64,000 nucleotides of DNA from Aquimarina sp. RZ0 (lineage in GTDB: Bacteria > Bacteroidota > Bacteroidia > Flavobacteriales > Flavobacteriaceae). The notes beneath the pieces are model-generated. The model saw only the letters and a list, made by a program, of their open reading frames with translations, was not told the DNA's origin and ran no database searches. How positions within the stretch are numbered: position 1 is the first letter of the stretch; every line of letters begins with the position of its first letter. Both the position numbers and the translations under genes were made by a program. The stretch covers positions 1-64,000 of the forward strand of contig NZ_VTZU01000025.1 in assembly GCF_008370685.1 (NCBI RefSeq), written 5' to 3'. Of this stretch, positions 9,459 through 18,005 are shown in pieces.

Positions 9459-9653
9459 TTAGTCAGCAGGTCGTAAGTATATTTTTAATAAAAAAAGGAA
9501 TACAATAAAGATGATAAAACCTATAAGAATAAAAACGCTGCCTTTGTAATATTTGCGATGTAACTGGATGTCCTTGCGATAGCTAAATATCATTAAAACG
9601 ATAAATGCAACGACAAAAGCAGCAGCAAATATTAACTGACCTGTACTAAACAT
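9459..9653 (-). CDS. small two-helix membrane protein, hypothetical
   Basis: A 64-aa protein with two predicted transmembrane helices (about residues 6-23 and 39-60) separated by a basic loop (SYRKDIQLHRKYYKG). No family name recognised. Support for it being real: sensible helix-loop-helix composition with positive-inside charges, a compact convergent placement 14 bp from the kinase stop, and a good TAnnTTTG promoter box (TATCTTTG) just upstream on its strand. Function unknown. Confidence 0.6.
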   Translation of the reverse strand: MFSTGQLIFAAAFVVAFIVLMIFSYRKDIQLHRKYYKGSVFILIGFIIFIVFLFLLKIYLRPAD

Positions 9654-9671
9654 ATTTTACTATTTTTACGA

Positions 9672-9679
9672 CAAAGATA
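9672..9679 (-). promoter_or_regulatory. TAnnTTTG promoter -7 box for the 64-aa membrane protein
   Basis: On the minus strand the sequence reads TATCTTTG, matching the Bacteroidota housekeeping -7 consensus TAnnTTTG. It sits 19 bp before the ATG, giving a very short leader. No clear -33 TTTG is visible. Confidence 0.5.
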
Positions 9680-9708
9680 AGAACTGGTATTAAATAAATA
9701 ATAGTTAG

Positions 9709-10095
9709 ATGAAAGATAAAATTGCAGCCGTACAGGAGTTTCATACTGCCTTTGAGATTGGGTATAAAAATGAACCTGTAGCGGATTTGGGAGAAGCTAA
9801 AAACATACTTCGCTTTAATTTAATGAAAGAAGAAAACGAAGAATATCTTGAAGCAGCTCAGAATAATGATGCGGTAGAAGTAGCAGATGCACTGGGAGAT
9901 ATGTTATACATTTTATGTGGTACCATTATAGAACATGGAATGCAGCATAAAATAGAAGAAGTATTTAATGAGATCCAGCGCAGTAATATGAGCAAACTGG
10001 GAGCTGATGGAAAACCAATTTATCGCGAAGACGGTAAGGTGTTGAAGGGGCCAAACTATTTTAAACCTAATATCAAAGAGATTTTAGATCGGTAA
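9709..10095 (+). CDS. MazG-like nucleotide pyrophosphohydrolase
   Basis: A 128-aa all-alpha NTP pyrophosphohydrolase of the MazG/PRA-PH superfamily, which cleaves NTPs or related nucleotides to the monophosphate and pyrophosphate. The magnesium-binding pattern is visible as EENEEY (about residues 44-49) followed by EVADALGDMLYILCG (about 63-77). The C-terminus carries a KPIYREDGKVLKGPNY segment usual in this subgroup. It could equally be annotated as a phosphoribosyl-ATP pyrophosphohydrolase-like protein, but no his genes are nearby, so a house-cleaning role is more likely. It is transcribed away from the 64-aa membrane protein, with 55 bp between the two starts. Confidence 0.8.
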   Translation: MKDKIAAVQEFHTAFEIGYKNEPVADLGEAKNILRFNLMKEENEEYLEAAQNNDAVEVADALGDMLYILCGTIIEHGMQHKIEEVFNEIQRSNMSKLGADGKPIYREDGKVLKGPNYFKPNIKEILDR

Positions 10096-10309
10096 AGATA
10101 TACTATCATTTCTGATTAAAAATTACCAATTAAAATTTACTCGATAATCGAGATTTAAATGCCCCGAGGCAGTTTATCCTTTTTCGTTGATATTGAAACT
10201 AAGGTGAGAAAGATATTTTATTCTAAATAAATTCAAAAGAATAAAAGGCATCAGCATTTGGTTGCACAAACACCGTAAAATTAAGTAACTTTTGGAAATA
10301 AAATGTAAA

Positions 10310-10368
10310 AAAATAGTATCGAGATTCAGTTTTTTTAGTCAAAAAACCAATGTTTTCGATACTATTTT
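10310..10368 (-). terminator. hairpin with T-run downstream of ilvE; GTATCGAG repeat relative
   Basis: A 13-bp perfect inverted repeat (AAAATAGTATCGA at 10310-10322; reverse complement at 10356-10368). On the minus strand it is followed by a run of eight T, so it can terminate the ilvE transcript. Its arms and T-rich loop resemble the inner hairpin of the element at 256-428, so it may be a captured repeat acting as terminator. The rest of the 350-bp gap (10096-10444) holds nothing else I recognise. Confidence 0.55.
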
Positions 10369-10444
10369 CTTTTATCAAATTTCTTCTGGATTGATACGAT
10401 TTCCGCATCAAATCCGAATTAATTTCCTTAGATCACGCTATTAA

Positions 10445-11512
10445 TTATACTTTTACTCTCCATCCAAAAGGATCTTCAGCTTTATTATATTGAATATTCA
10501 TTAGAGCATTCTTAAAATGGGATGCATAAGAGTTTTCTTGTTTTTCTATTTCGTAGTTCTTGCCTTTATACCCAAAGGATTTGATAGGGCTTACTACGGC
10601 AGCAGTTCCTGCACCAAATATTTCTTTTAGACTACCATTTTTTGCAGCCTCAACTATTTCATCAACTTTTACGGGTCTTACATCTACATTGATGCCTTGT
10701 TTTTCTGCAAGAGCAATCAGGCTTTTTCGAGTAATTCCGTCAAGTATTCTATCACTGGTAGGAGCAGTAAGAAGGGTGTCATTTACTCTGAAGAAAACAT
10801 TCATAGTTCCAGCTTCCTCCATATATTCGTGAGTTTCAGCATCTGTCCATATAATTTGTTGATATCCCTTTTCTTTAGCAAGTTTTGTAGGGTAAAATTG
10901 TCCGGCATAATTACCAGCAGCTTTTGCATATCCAAATCCTCCGCTGGCAGAACGGCTAAACTTTTCTGCAACTAATACATTTACATCTCCACTATAATAT
11001 GACTGTGCTGGAGAGCATATAATCATAAATCGATACTCATCGGCCTCTGAGGCAGAAACACTAGGTTGGGTGGCGATTACAAATGGTCTTATGTACAGCG
11101 AATTACCAAAACCAGATTTTGTCCATTCGTCATCTAATTTTAATAGTGTATGTAACCCTTCAAAAAAGTAAGATTCCGGGAACTCAGGCATTGCTAATCT
11201 TTCTGCAGATTTATTAATACGCCTAAAGTTTTCGTCAGGTCTGAACAAAAAAGTGTTTCCCTGATCATCTTTGTATGCTTTCATACCTTCAAAAACGGCT
11301 TGTCCATAATGAAAAACTCTCGCAGAAGGATCTAATGTTAATGGACCATAAGGGACTATTTTTGGAGTTTGCCACTCACCATTGACATAATCACAGACAA
11401 ACATATGATCTGTAAAAATTTTACCAAAGTTTAAATTTTTAAAATCTACCTCTCCAATTTTGGATGTACTTACTTTAGTGATTTCAATAGTCCGTGGAAC
11501 TGCATTTCTCAT
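10445..11512 (-). CDS. ilvE: branched-chain amino acid aminotransferase
   Basis: A 355-aa PLP enzyme of fold type IV that transfers the amino group between Leu/Ile/Val and 2-oxoglutarate, the last step of branched-chain amino acid synthesis and first of their breakdown. Family landmarks include FHYGQAVFEGMKAY, LYIRPFVIAT and GYAKAAGNYAG, which carries the conserved Lys expected to bind PLP. YMEEAGTMNVFF and ILDGITRKSL follow. The length matches the eukaryote-like (BCAT) bacterial class rather than the shorter E. coli IlvE. The start MRNAVPRTIEI is favoured because the next Met would remove conserved N-terminal residues. Monocistronic on the minus strand. Confidence 0.93.
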   Translation of the reverse strand: MRNAVPRTIEITKVSTSKIGEVDFKNLNFGKIFTDHMFVCDYVNGEWQTPKIVPYGPLTLDPSARVFHYGQAVFEGMKAYKDDQGNTFLFRPDENFRRINKSAERLAMPEFPESYFFEGLHTLLKLDDEWTKSGFGNSLYIRPFVIATQPSVSASEADEYRFMIICSPAQSYYSGDVNVLVAEKFSRSASGGFGYAKAAGNYAGQFYPTKLAKEKGYQQIIWTDAETHEYMEEAGTMNVFFRVNDTLLTAPTSDRILDGITRKSLIALAEKQGINVDVRPVKVDEIVEAAKNGSLKEIFGAGTAAVVSPIKSFGYKGKNYEIEKQENSYASHFKNALMNIQYNKAEDPFGWRVKV

Positions 11513-11669
11513 CCGTTACTCATTTAAAAGTTTATGAAAATTTATAGTATTAACTATATGTACAATTTATTAAGTCTGAAAACTAATTATATTCTTACAA
11601 GCGTTAATTCTATGTCGATGTTTAAACAAAAATACCCTTTTCTTATAAATTAAGAATTTTAAAAATGTT

Positions 11670-11677
11670 TAATTTTG
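11670..11677 (+). promoter_or_regulatory. TAnnTTTG promoter box for the DUF4920-mnmD operon
   Basis: TAATTTTG matches the Bacteroidota -7 consensus and lies 26 bp before the ATG at 11704. That places a start of transcription near 11684. No clear -33 element. Confidence 0.45.
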
Positions 11678-11703
11678 TTCTACATCATTAATTATAATGT
11701 ATT

Positions 11704-12210
11704 ATGAAGAAAAATATACTTTTTTTTGCAGGATTGATAAGTATTATAAGTTGTAAAACTACCGATAAGGAAAAATCTTTTTTTTCTGTAAAGGATATCT
11801 CAGCTAAAGAGTACACTAATTTTGGCGGTACCGTTTCGTCTGACAAGATCCTTTATAAGGAAGCAATAATAGAACAATATCAGGATTTGGGTGAAGGAGA
11901 TACGATTGATATTGCTTTTTCCAGTACTGTTAATAATGTATGTAAAGCAAAAGGGTGCTGGATGAAGGTTGCTTTGGGTAATGAAAAGGAAACTACAATA
12001 AAGTTTAAAGATTATGCTTTTTTTGTACCCAAAGATATCGAAAACGATACGGTTATTGTTCAGGGAAAAGCATATGTGTCAGAAACTTCTATAGAAGAAT
12101 TAAGGCATTTGGCAAGTGATGCCGGTAAATCAGAAACCGAAATTGCAGCAATTACTTCTCCGAAAAAAACGTATTCTTTTATGGCAGATGGAGTATTAAT
12201 CAAAGAATAG
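11704..12210 (+). CDS. DUF4920 lipoprotein
   Basis: A 168-aa secreted lipoprotein: hydrophobic N-terminus followed by the lipobox IISCKTT (Cys about residue 17). The DUF4920 hallmark, a cysteine pair with CKAKGCWMKV around residues 80-89, is present. The family is restricted mainly to Bacteroidota and has no established function; the paired Cys suggests metal binding or a redox role (inference). Only 3 bp separate its stop from the mnmD start, so the two form an operon. That pairing says little about function because MnmD is cytoplasmic. Confidence 0.8.
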   Translation: MKKNILFFAGLISIISCKTTDKEKSFFSVKDISAKEYTNFGGTVSSDKILYKEAIIEQYQDLGEGDTIDIAFSSTVNNVCKAKGCWMKVALGNEKETTIKFKDYAFFVPKDIENDTVIVQGKAYVSETSIEELRHLASDAGKSETEIAAITSPKKTYSFMADGVLIKE

Positions 12211-12213
12211 ATA

Positions 12214-12903
12214 ATGCAAGAAGGATTAAAACGAGAGATAATTACAACATCAGATGGTTCTACAACAATCCATTTTCCTGATTTAGATGAACACTACCAC
12301 TCTAAACACGGAGCTATTAACGAAGCCAAACATGTCTTTATTAAGCATGGTTTTGACTATATTTTAGACTCAAAAAAAAATTTAGATCTCGCTATTCTTG
12401 AGATTGGTTTTGGCACTGGATTAAATGCTTTTATTAGCTGTTTAGAAGCTCAGAGGGTAAATCAAAAGGTTAATTATGTTGGGGTGGAGGCATATCCTGT
12501 GCAAACCGAGGAAATAAAAAAACTTAACTACATTGAGGTATTGGGAGAGCAGAAACATCAAGAATTATTTGATCTGATGCATGGATCTTCCTGGGAAACA
12601 ATGAATATTATCTCTTCTCTGTTTTCGTTAACAAAAAAGAAACAGTTTTTTGAGGATATAGAGGACAAGAATTGCTTTAATTTAATTTATTTTGATGCGT
12701 TTGGTGCTAGAGTTCAACCAGAATTATGGGGAGTCACTATATTTAAGAAAATGTATGAGGCGCTTGAAAACGGAGGAGTTTTGGTTACATATGCGGCAAA
12801 AGGAAGTGTGAGAAGAGCCATGCAAGAAGTTGGTTTTGTGGTGGAACGACTTCCTGGGCCTCCAGGAAAACGGGAAATGTTAAGAGCTACAAAAAATATA
12901 TAA
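12214..12903 (+). CDS. mnmD: tRNA (mnm5s2U34) methyltransferase MnmD
   Basis: A 229-aa SAM-dependent methyltransferase corresponding to the N-terminal half of E. coli MnmC. It methylates nm5U34 to mnm5U34 in the wobble position of tRNAs for Lys, Glu, Gln and similar. The SAM motif is ILEIGFGTGLNAF (about residues 66-78); LIYFDAFGARVQPELW (about 153-168) and a C-terminal GPPGKREMLRA are diagnostic. It lacks the FAD oxidase half, as is usual for stand-alone MnmD in this phylum. Translationally close to the DUF4920 gene upstream. Confidence 0.93.
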   Translation: MQEGLKREIITTSDGSTTIHFPDLDEHYHSKHGAINEAKHVFIKHGFDYILDSKKNLDLAILEIGFGTGLNAFISCLEAQRVNQKVNYVGVEAYPVQTEEIKKLNYIEVLGEQKHQELFDLMHGSSWETMNIISSLFSLTKKKQFFEDIEDKNCFNLIYFDAFGARVQPELWGVTIFKKMYEALENGGVLVTYAAKGSVRRAMQEVGFVVERLPGPPGKREMLRATKNI

Positions 12904-13024
12904 AAATACAATTACAAAGGTTTTATGTTGTTTAATAACGCAAGTCAGAAAAGATTGTTAAACCTATAATAAAGGCATAGGTTATATTGATAGCTGGTAT
13001 TACTTTGCAATAAATAATTCATTT

Positions 13025-13930
13025 ATGAGGGTTTTAATTACTGGAGCTACGGGTCTTGTAGGACAGGAAATTACAAGAGTGTGTCACCAGTCTAATATTA
13101 ATGTAAATTATCTTACAACGAATAGAGACAAAATTAAGATAGAAGAAAATTACAAAGGTTTTTTTTGGAACCCTGGTTCTGGAGAAATTGATTTGGATTG
13201 TTTTGAAGAAGTAGAGGTAATTATACATCTTGCAGGAGCGTCTATTGCCAAACGGTGGACAAAGAAATATAAAAAAGAAATTATTGATAGTAGAGTATTG
13301 ACTACGGCACTCATTTTAGAATCATTAAAAACGATACAACACACAGTAAGACACATTGTATCAGCAAGTGCTGTCGGGATTTATCCAGATTCTTTTCAGA
13401 AGTATTATATGGAAGATGCAGAAGAAAAAAGCACTGATTTTCTGGGAGAAGTAGTGAAGCAGTGGGAAGCCGCAGTTATGGAATTTAAAAACCATCAAAT
13501 AGAGGTGAGTTTGCTAAGAATAGGATTAGTTCTCGCATCGTCTGGAGGAGCATTTCCTAAAATTTCAAAACCTGTTAAACAAGGTTTGGGAGCTGTTTTT
13601 GGTAATGGAAAACAGTGGCAGAGTTGGATACATCTGGAAGACCTTGCCCTTTTATTTATGTTTGTTGTAGAGGAAGAGTTAAAAGGTGTTTTTAATGCGG
13701 TAGCTCCTAATCCTGTTTCTAATAAAAAGCTTACTCATATTATTGCGACTAAAGTAGGTAAAAAAATAGTATTACCTAATGTTCCAAAATTTGTAATGCG
13801 TCTTATTTTAGGCGAAATGCATATGTTATTATTTTCCAGTCAAAGGGTGTGTAGTAACAAGACTCGGGAAGCAGGTTTTTATTTTAACTATGATAATGTG
13901 ACTACTGCAGTAGATAGTCTTATAGAATAA
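13025..13930 (+). CDS. TIGR01777-type NAD(P)-dependent epimerase/oxidoreductase (YfcH-like)
   Basis: A 301-aa extended short-chain dehydrogenase-like protein. The Rossmann motif GATGLVGQ occupies residues 7-14 at the N-terminus. The family signature follows: WNPGSGEID, then IIHLAGASIAKRWTKKYK and the S-R segment, SASAVGIYP at the active Ser/Tyr region, and LLRIGLVLASSGGAFPK. The C-terminal DUF1731-like segment (MLLFSSQRVCSNKTREAGF) is also present. The physiological substrate of this family is not established. It is monocistronic, 120 bp after mnmD, and converges with the YceI gene. Confidence 0.88.
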   Translation: MRVLITGATGLVGQEITRVCHQSNINVNYLTTNRDKIKIEENYKGFFWNPGSGEIDLDCFEEVEVIIHLAGASIAKRWTKKYKKEIIDSRVLTTALILESLKTIQHTVRHIVSASAVGIYPDSFQKYYMEDAEEKSTDFLGEVVKQWEAAVMEFKNHQIEVSLLRIGLVLASSGGAFPKISKPVKQGLGAVFGNGKQWQSWIHLEDLALLFMFVVEEELKGVFNAVAPNPVSNKKLTHIIATKVGKKIVLPNVPKFVMRLILGEMHMLLFSSQRVCSNKTREAGFYFNYDNVTTAVDSLIE

Positions 13931-14149
13931 TTCAGTCATACCTTTTTTTATATTTGAAGATTTTGTTTCGTATTAAAAGACTATTATACTTGATTTTTTA
14001 AAACGAAATGTATGTGAATTTCAACTATTTTTTCGGGAATAGAAACGTTAGGATCAACTATAAACCCTATCAAAGTTTTTACGCCTCTGACAGGGATATA
14101 CGATGTAATATATAGTTGAGATACTAATTAGTATTTAAGTTTCTGGTTA

Positions 14150-14821
14150 TTAAGCTTTTTTAGCTTTTAAACTTATTTTTAATTCGATATCATCATTAAT
14201 AAATTTATCCCCAATATCAGTAAAGACTGATTTTGAAGCATAATTTACTCCCCATTCAGTACGATTGACAGTAAAAACTTCTGTAGTAAGACTCATTGTA
14301 TCGCCCTCTGTAGTAGTTATGGCCGGAAAAGATATGTTTTTCTTAATTCCTTTTATGGTTAGATTACCTTCTATAAATGTTTTTCCCTCTTTTTCAGAAA
14401 TACCTGTTAGATCAAAAGAAGCACTAGGGAATTTTGATACATTAAAAAAATGATCCTGGCTCTCATCGGTAGCACCTTTGAGATGACCTTCAAGACTTGC
14501 TTTTTCATCGCCTTCAAGATCTGTTACCGTAATAGATGTCATATCGATTATGAAAGAACCACTCTGAATTTTTCCATCCTGTGTTTGTATTTTTCCTTTA
14601 GAAATATTTACAGTGCCATTATGCTTTCCAACTGGTTTTTTACCTGTCCATTCTACAATGCTTGATGCACTGTCTACAATATAAGATACAGCAACTGCGG
14701 GTGCTTCTGTAATTTGCTTAGCATCAGAAGCTTCGGTTTCATTCTTTTTCTCTCCTTTGCAGGACTGAAAAATTGTAAAAAGTAAGATAATAGCTAATAG
14801 GTTGATTGATTTAATTTTCAT
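14150..14821 (-). CDS. YceI-family lipoprotein
   Basis: A 223-aa lipoprotein (lipobox IFQSCKGE, Cys near residue 21) with a YceI-like lipocalin-type barrel (about 45-220). YceI proteins bind isoprenoids such as polyprenyl or ubiquinone-like chains in the periplasm. Recognisable blocks are YIVDSASSIVEWTGKK, a GSFIIDM stretch, HFFNVSKFPSASFDLT and GNLTIKGIKKNISFP. Many Bacteroidota carry several paralogues. Length is normal with a linker after the lipobox. It is transcribed divergently from grpE, sharing an intergenic region of 160 bp that contains the sigma-54-like site. Confidence 0.88.
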   Translation of the reverse strand: MKIKSINLLAIILLFTIFQSCKGEKKNETEASDAKQITEAPAVAVSYIVDSASSIVEWTGKKPVGKHNGTVNISKGKIQTQDGKIQSGSFIIDMTSITVTDLEGDEKASLEGHLKGATDESQDHFFNVSKFPSASFDLTGISEKEGKTFIEGNLTIKGIKKNISFPAITTTEGDTMSLTTEVFTVNRTEWGVNYASKSVFTDIGDKFINDDIELKISLKAKKA

Positions 14822-14930
14822 AATATCATTTGTTTTATATGTTTAAAAATCGAAATTATTTTTTTAGAAAATGAATACTCTTAATTATATCCTAAAATAT
14901 TCCAGTGACATTATGACATTAATTCAAAAA

Positions 14931-14946
14931 TGGCAGTACTTTTGCA
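14931..14946 (+). promoter_or_regulatory. sigma-54-like promoter (-24/-12) before grpE-dnaJ
   Basis: TGGCAGTACTTTTGCA matches the sigma-54 consensus (TGGCA-N6-TTGC, GG and GC in correct register). Transcription would start near 14957, 26 bp before the grpE ATG. A direct repeat TGACATTA-TGACATTA at 14906-14921 lies just upstream. The same bases include TACTTTTG, which fits the housekeeping TAnnTTTG box, but no -33 TTTG is found at the right distance. Sigma-54 use is therefore a hypothesis with a real alternative. Confidence 0.5.
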
Positions 14947-14982
14947 TCTCCAAAAAATAAACTTAAAAAAGATACTTGTTAC

Positions 14983-15528
14983 ATGAGCAAGAAAAATAAA
15001 AACAACGAAGATGTAAAGGATCAGGTAGAAGAGGTACTTGACGCTCCTATAGAAGAAAGTGAAACAACAGAAGAGGTTGATATAGAAACACAACTTAGAG
15101 AAGATCTTGAAAAAGAAAAAGATAAGTTTTTAAGGCTTTTTGCTGAATTTGAAAATTATAAAAAACGTACTTCTAAGGAACGAATAGAATTGTTTAAAAC
15201 TGCTGGTCAGGATATAGTGCAGTCTATGTTGCCCGTACTTGATGATTTTGATCGTGCAAAAAAAGAGATTAATAAATCAGAAGACAAAGAGCTGATCAAA
15301 GGCATAGAGTTAATCCATAATAAATTAAAGGAAACTTTAAAAAATAAAGGATTATCTGAGGTCGTAGTTGAAGCCGGAGAGGTATTTAATGCCGATAATC
15401 ATGAAGCAATAACTCAGATCCCTGCACCAAGTGATGATCTAAAAGGTAAAATTGTAGATGTCATAGAAAAAGGATACAAATTAGGAGATAAAATAATTCG
15501 TTTCCCTAAAGTAGTAACCGGGCAATAA
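14983..15528 (+). CDS. grpE: nucleotide exchange factor GrpE
   Basis: A 181-aa co-chaperone that releases ADP from DnaK. An acidic, disordered N-terminus (about 1-45) precedes a long coiled coil, DKFLRLFAEFENYKKRTSKER (positions about 49-69), which is the classic GrpE dimer helix. The C-terminal beta domain ends in VEKGYKLGDKIIRFPKVVTG-type sequence. The dnaJ gene follows after 95 bp on the same strand, forming the usual grpE-dnaJ heat-shock unit; dnaK is not in the window. A sigma-54-like promoter precedes it. Confidence 0.97.
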   Translation: MSKKNKNNEDVKDQVEEVLDAPIEESETTEEVDIETQLREDLEKEKDKFLRLFAEFENYKKRTSKERIELFKTAGQDIVQSMLPVLDDFDRAKKEINKSEDKELIKGIELIHNKLKETLKNKGLSEVVVEAGEVFNADNHEAITQIPAPSDDLKGKIVDVIEKGYKLGDKIIRFPKVVTGQ

Positions 15529-15623
15529 AAAAACGAAAAACGTGTCATAACAATTAAGAGAATAATAGCTTAAGGGATATAATGACAATTCCATCTGACC
15601 TGTAAAGGCATTAAAATAAAAAG

Positions 15624-16742
15624 ATGAAAGAAGATTTTTATGATATTTTAGGTATTAGCAAAGGAGCTACAGAATCTGAAATTAAAAAAGCATACCGTAA
15701 AAAAGCGATAGAGTATCATCCTGATAAAAACCCTGGAGATGCTTCAGCAGAAGAGAAGTTTAAGAAAGCTGCAGAAGCTTATGAGGTATTAAGTGATCCT
15801 GATAAGAAAGCGCGTTATGATCAATATGGACATCAGGCATTCGAAGGTGCCGGAGGTTTCGGTGGTGGTTTTAGCGGCGGTGGCATGAATATGGATGACA
15901 TATTCAGTCAGTTTGGAGATATCTTTGGCGGTAGTGGTTTCGGTGGTTTTGGCGGCGGTGGCACAAGACAACGTCGTGCAAAAGGCAGTAATCTGCGTAT
16001 TCGTGTGAAACTTACACTGGAAGAAATTGCTAACGGAGTAGAAAAGAAAATCAAAGTAAAGCGTAAAATCCAGGCAGCAGGAACAACATATAAGACATGT
16101 AGTACTTGTAATGGTAGTGGTCAAATGACCAGAATCACCAATACAATCCTGGGCAGAATGCAAACAGCTACTACCTGCTCTACTTGTGGAGGAGCAGGAC
16201 AAAGTATTGATAAGAAACCTGCAGGTGCTGATGCACAAGGGCTGGAAGTATCAGAAGAAACGGTAAGTATAAAAATACCTGCAGGTGTAGAAGATGGAAT
16301 GCAGCTTAAGGTTACCGGAAAAGGAAACGAAGCTCCGGGGAATAGTGTACCTGGTGATCTTCTTGTTGCAATAGAAGAATTAGATCATCCAGATTTACAA
16401 AGAGAAGGAGATAATTTACACTACGATTTATATATTAGTTTTTCTGAAGCAGCACTGGGAGCATCCAGAGAGATTGATACAGTATCAGGAAAAGTTCGTA
16501 TAAAAATAGAAGAAGGAGTACAGAGCGGAAAAATTCTTAGACTAAGAGGAAAAGGAATTCCAAGTATTAATGGATATGGCAAAGGAGATCTTTTAGTTCA
16601 CGTGAATGTATGGACACCAAAGACCCTAAACAGGGAACAAAGAGAGTTTTTTGAGAAAATGGCTAAGGATGATCATTTTAAGCCTAGTCCTGATAGTAGA
16701 GATAAATCGTTCTTCGAAAAAGTGAAGGATATGTTTTCTTAA
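15624..16742 (+). CDS. dnaJ: molecular chaperone DnaJ
   Basis: A 372-aa type I Hsp40. The J domain is at residues 1-70 with the HPD motif (YHPDKNPGD) that stimulates DnaK ATPase. A Gly/Phe-rich region spans about 75-115, then come the zinc-binding region and two C-terminal beta domains (about 200-340). Only two CxxCxGxG motifs are present (CSTCNGSG and CSTCGGAG), where E. coli DnaJ has four. I believe this reduced cysteine-rich domain is common in Flavobacteriia rather than a local deletion, since the flanking domains are intact. Second gene of the grpE-dnaJ unit. Confidence 0.96.
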   Translation: MKEDFYDILGISKGATESEIKKAYRKKAIEYHPDKNPGDASAEEKFKKAAEAYEVLSDPDKKARYDQYGHQAFEGAGGFGGGFSGGGMNMDDIFSQFGDIFGGSGFGGFGGGGTRQRRAKGSNLRIRVKLTLEEIANGVEKKIKVKRKIQAAGTTYKTCSTCNGSGQMTRITNTILGRMQTATTCSTCGGAGQSIDKKPAGADAQGLEVSEETVSIKIPAGVEDGMQLKVTGKGNEAPGNSVPGDLLVAIEELDHPDLQREGDNLHYDLYISFSEAALGASREIDTVSGKVRIKIEEGVQSGKILRLRGKGIPSINGYGKGDLLVHVNVWTPKTLNREQREFFEKMAKDDHFKPSPDSRDKSFFEKVKDMFS

Positions 16743-16825
16743 AAAATACAAGATATCTTTTTTACTATTACGAATCATGTAAAGTAATTAACTTATGATT
16801 AAGAAAAATTCGTATATTTGAAACA

Positions 16826-16914
16826 TCACTAGCGCATTTAGTGATAATTTTTCTTTTTCATAGCAATTTTTTTCCCATCCTTAATACTTGTATTTAGGGT
16901 GGGTTTTGTTTTTT
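16826..16914 (+). ncRNA. candidate small RNA between dnaJ and the ABC transporter
   Basis: A good housekeeping promoter box, TATATTTG (16813-16820), is followed by two hairpins and a terminator with no ORF. The first stem is TCACTA/TAGTGA (16826-16831, 16839-16844). The second is CCCATCC/GGGTGGG (16874-16880, 16897-16903, one G-U pair) followed by TTTTGTTTTTT (16904-16914). The implied transcript is about 90 nt. A dnaJ terminator with a chance TATATTTG upstream is the alternative. It should be compared with Rfam families restricted to Flavobacteria, such as Flavo-1. The rest of the 16743-17075 gap shows nothing else. Confidence 0.4.
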
Positions 16915-17075
16915 AAAAGAATTTCAAGGATATGGTCTTCTATAAAGTGTTTTTGAAGCAATACACCTGATCTAATGCTTCTCAAATAAAAGAGATTAAG
17001 AGTTGTCGTTTTATTAAAATTTTTAACTTAATTAGCAATAAATTTTAAATTTTTCAATTAACCTGTTTTTTTTAT

Positions 17076-18005
17076 ATGACTAATCTTTTAAGGGTGGAGA
17101 ATGCAACAAAGCATTTTGGAAGTTTTATAGCTCTCAATAATGTTTCGATAGAAGTTCCTGACGGAAGTATTTTTGGATTATTAGGGCCGAATGGTGCTGG
17201 TAAAACTACATTAATCAGGATCATCAATCAAATAACATTACCAGATACAGGCACTGTTTTTTTAGACGGAGCACCTTTGCAACCGCACCACATTAAAGAT
17301 ATAGGTTATCTGCCAGAAGAAAGAGGTTTATATAAATCGATGAAAGTTGGTGAACAGGCTCTATATTTGGCTCAATTAAAGGGATTGACTAAACAAGAAG
17401 CTAAAGAACGATTAAAATATTGGTTTGATAAATTTGATATTTCTCACTGGTGGGATAAAAAAATACAGGAACTTTCTAAAGGGATGGCTCAGAAAGTACA
17501 GTTTATAGTAACCGTACTTCATAGACCGAAACTTTTAATTTTTGATGAACCGTTTAGTGGATTCGATCCAATAAATGCTACTATTATCAAGGATGAGATT
17601 CTTCAATTAAGAGACGAAGGAGCTACTGTCATTTTTTCTACACATCGCATGGAAAGTGTAGAAGAATTATGCGATCATATAGCTTTGATCAATAAATCTA
17701 ATAAAATATTGGAAGGAAAAGTTTCTGATATAAAAAGAGAACATAAATCAAATACATTTGAAGTTGGAATATTGTCAGATGACCATAGGTTGTTGTTGGA
17801 TGATTTAAAGGATAGATTTATGGTCGAACCAGCAAATTTCAAAACGATTGATGATCAATTAAAATTGAAAATATCGTTAGATAAGCATGCTTCTACAAAT
17901 GATTTATTAATGTATTTAACAGGGAAAGGACAGGTTTTGCGTTTCAATGAGGTGATACCTAGTGTAAACGAAATATTCATTAAAACTATTAACGATAATG
18001 AGTAA
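17076..18005 (+). CDS. ABC-2 type transporter, ATP-binding protein
   Basis: A 309-aa ABC ATPase. Walker A GPNGAGKT (about residues 37-44), signature LSKGMAQKVQ (about 135-144), Walker B LLIFDEPFSGFDP and switch His in FSTHRM are all intact. The C-terminal extension after about residue 220 matches the DUF4162 type found in NatA-like exporters of sodium, drugs or lipids. The permease gene overlaps its 3' end by 8 bp, so the pair is translationally coupled and forms a half-transporter dimer system. Substrate unknown. Confidence 0.92.
   Translation: MTNLLRVENATKHFGSFIALNNVSIEVPDGSIFGLLGPNGAGKTTLIRIINQITLPDTGTVFLDGAPLQPHHIKDIGYLPEERGLYKSMKVGEQALYLAQLKGLTKQEAKERLKYWFDKFDISHWWDKKIQELSKGMAQKVQFIVTVLHRPKLLIFDEPFSGFDPINATIIKDEILQLRDEGATVIFSTHRMESVEELCDHIALINKSNKILEGKVSDIKREHKSNTFEVGILSDDHRLLLDDLKDRFMVEPANFKTIDDQLKLKISLDKHASTNDLLMYLTGKGQVLRFNEVIPSVNEIFIKTINDNE

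Noticed and set aside
14150..14821. Functional link between the YceI lipoprotein and the cellulose cytochrome
   Set aside because: YceI domains occur in some redox cellulose proteins, but this gene is 23 kb away, is a common envelope lipoprotein and has no shared context.
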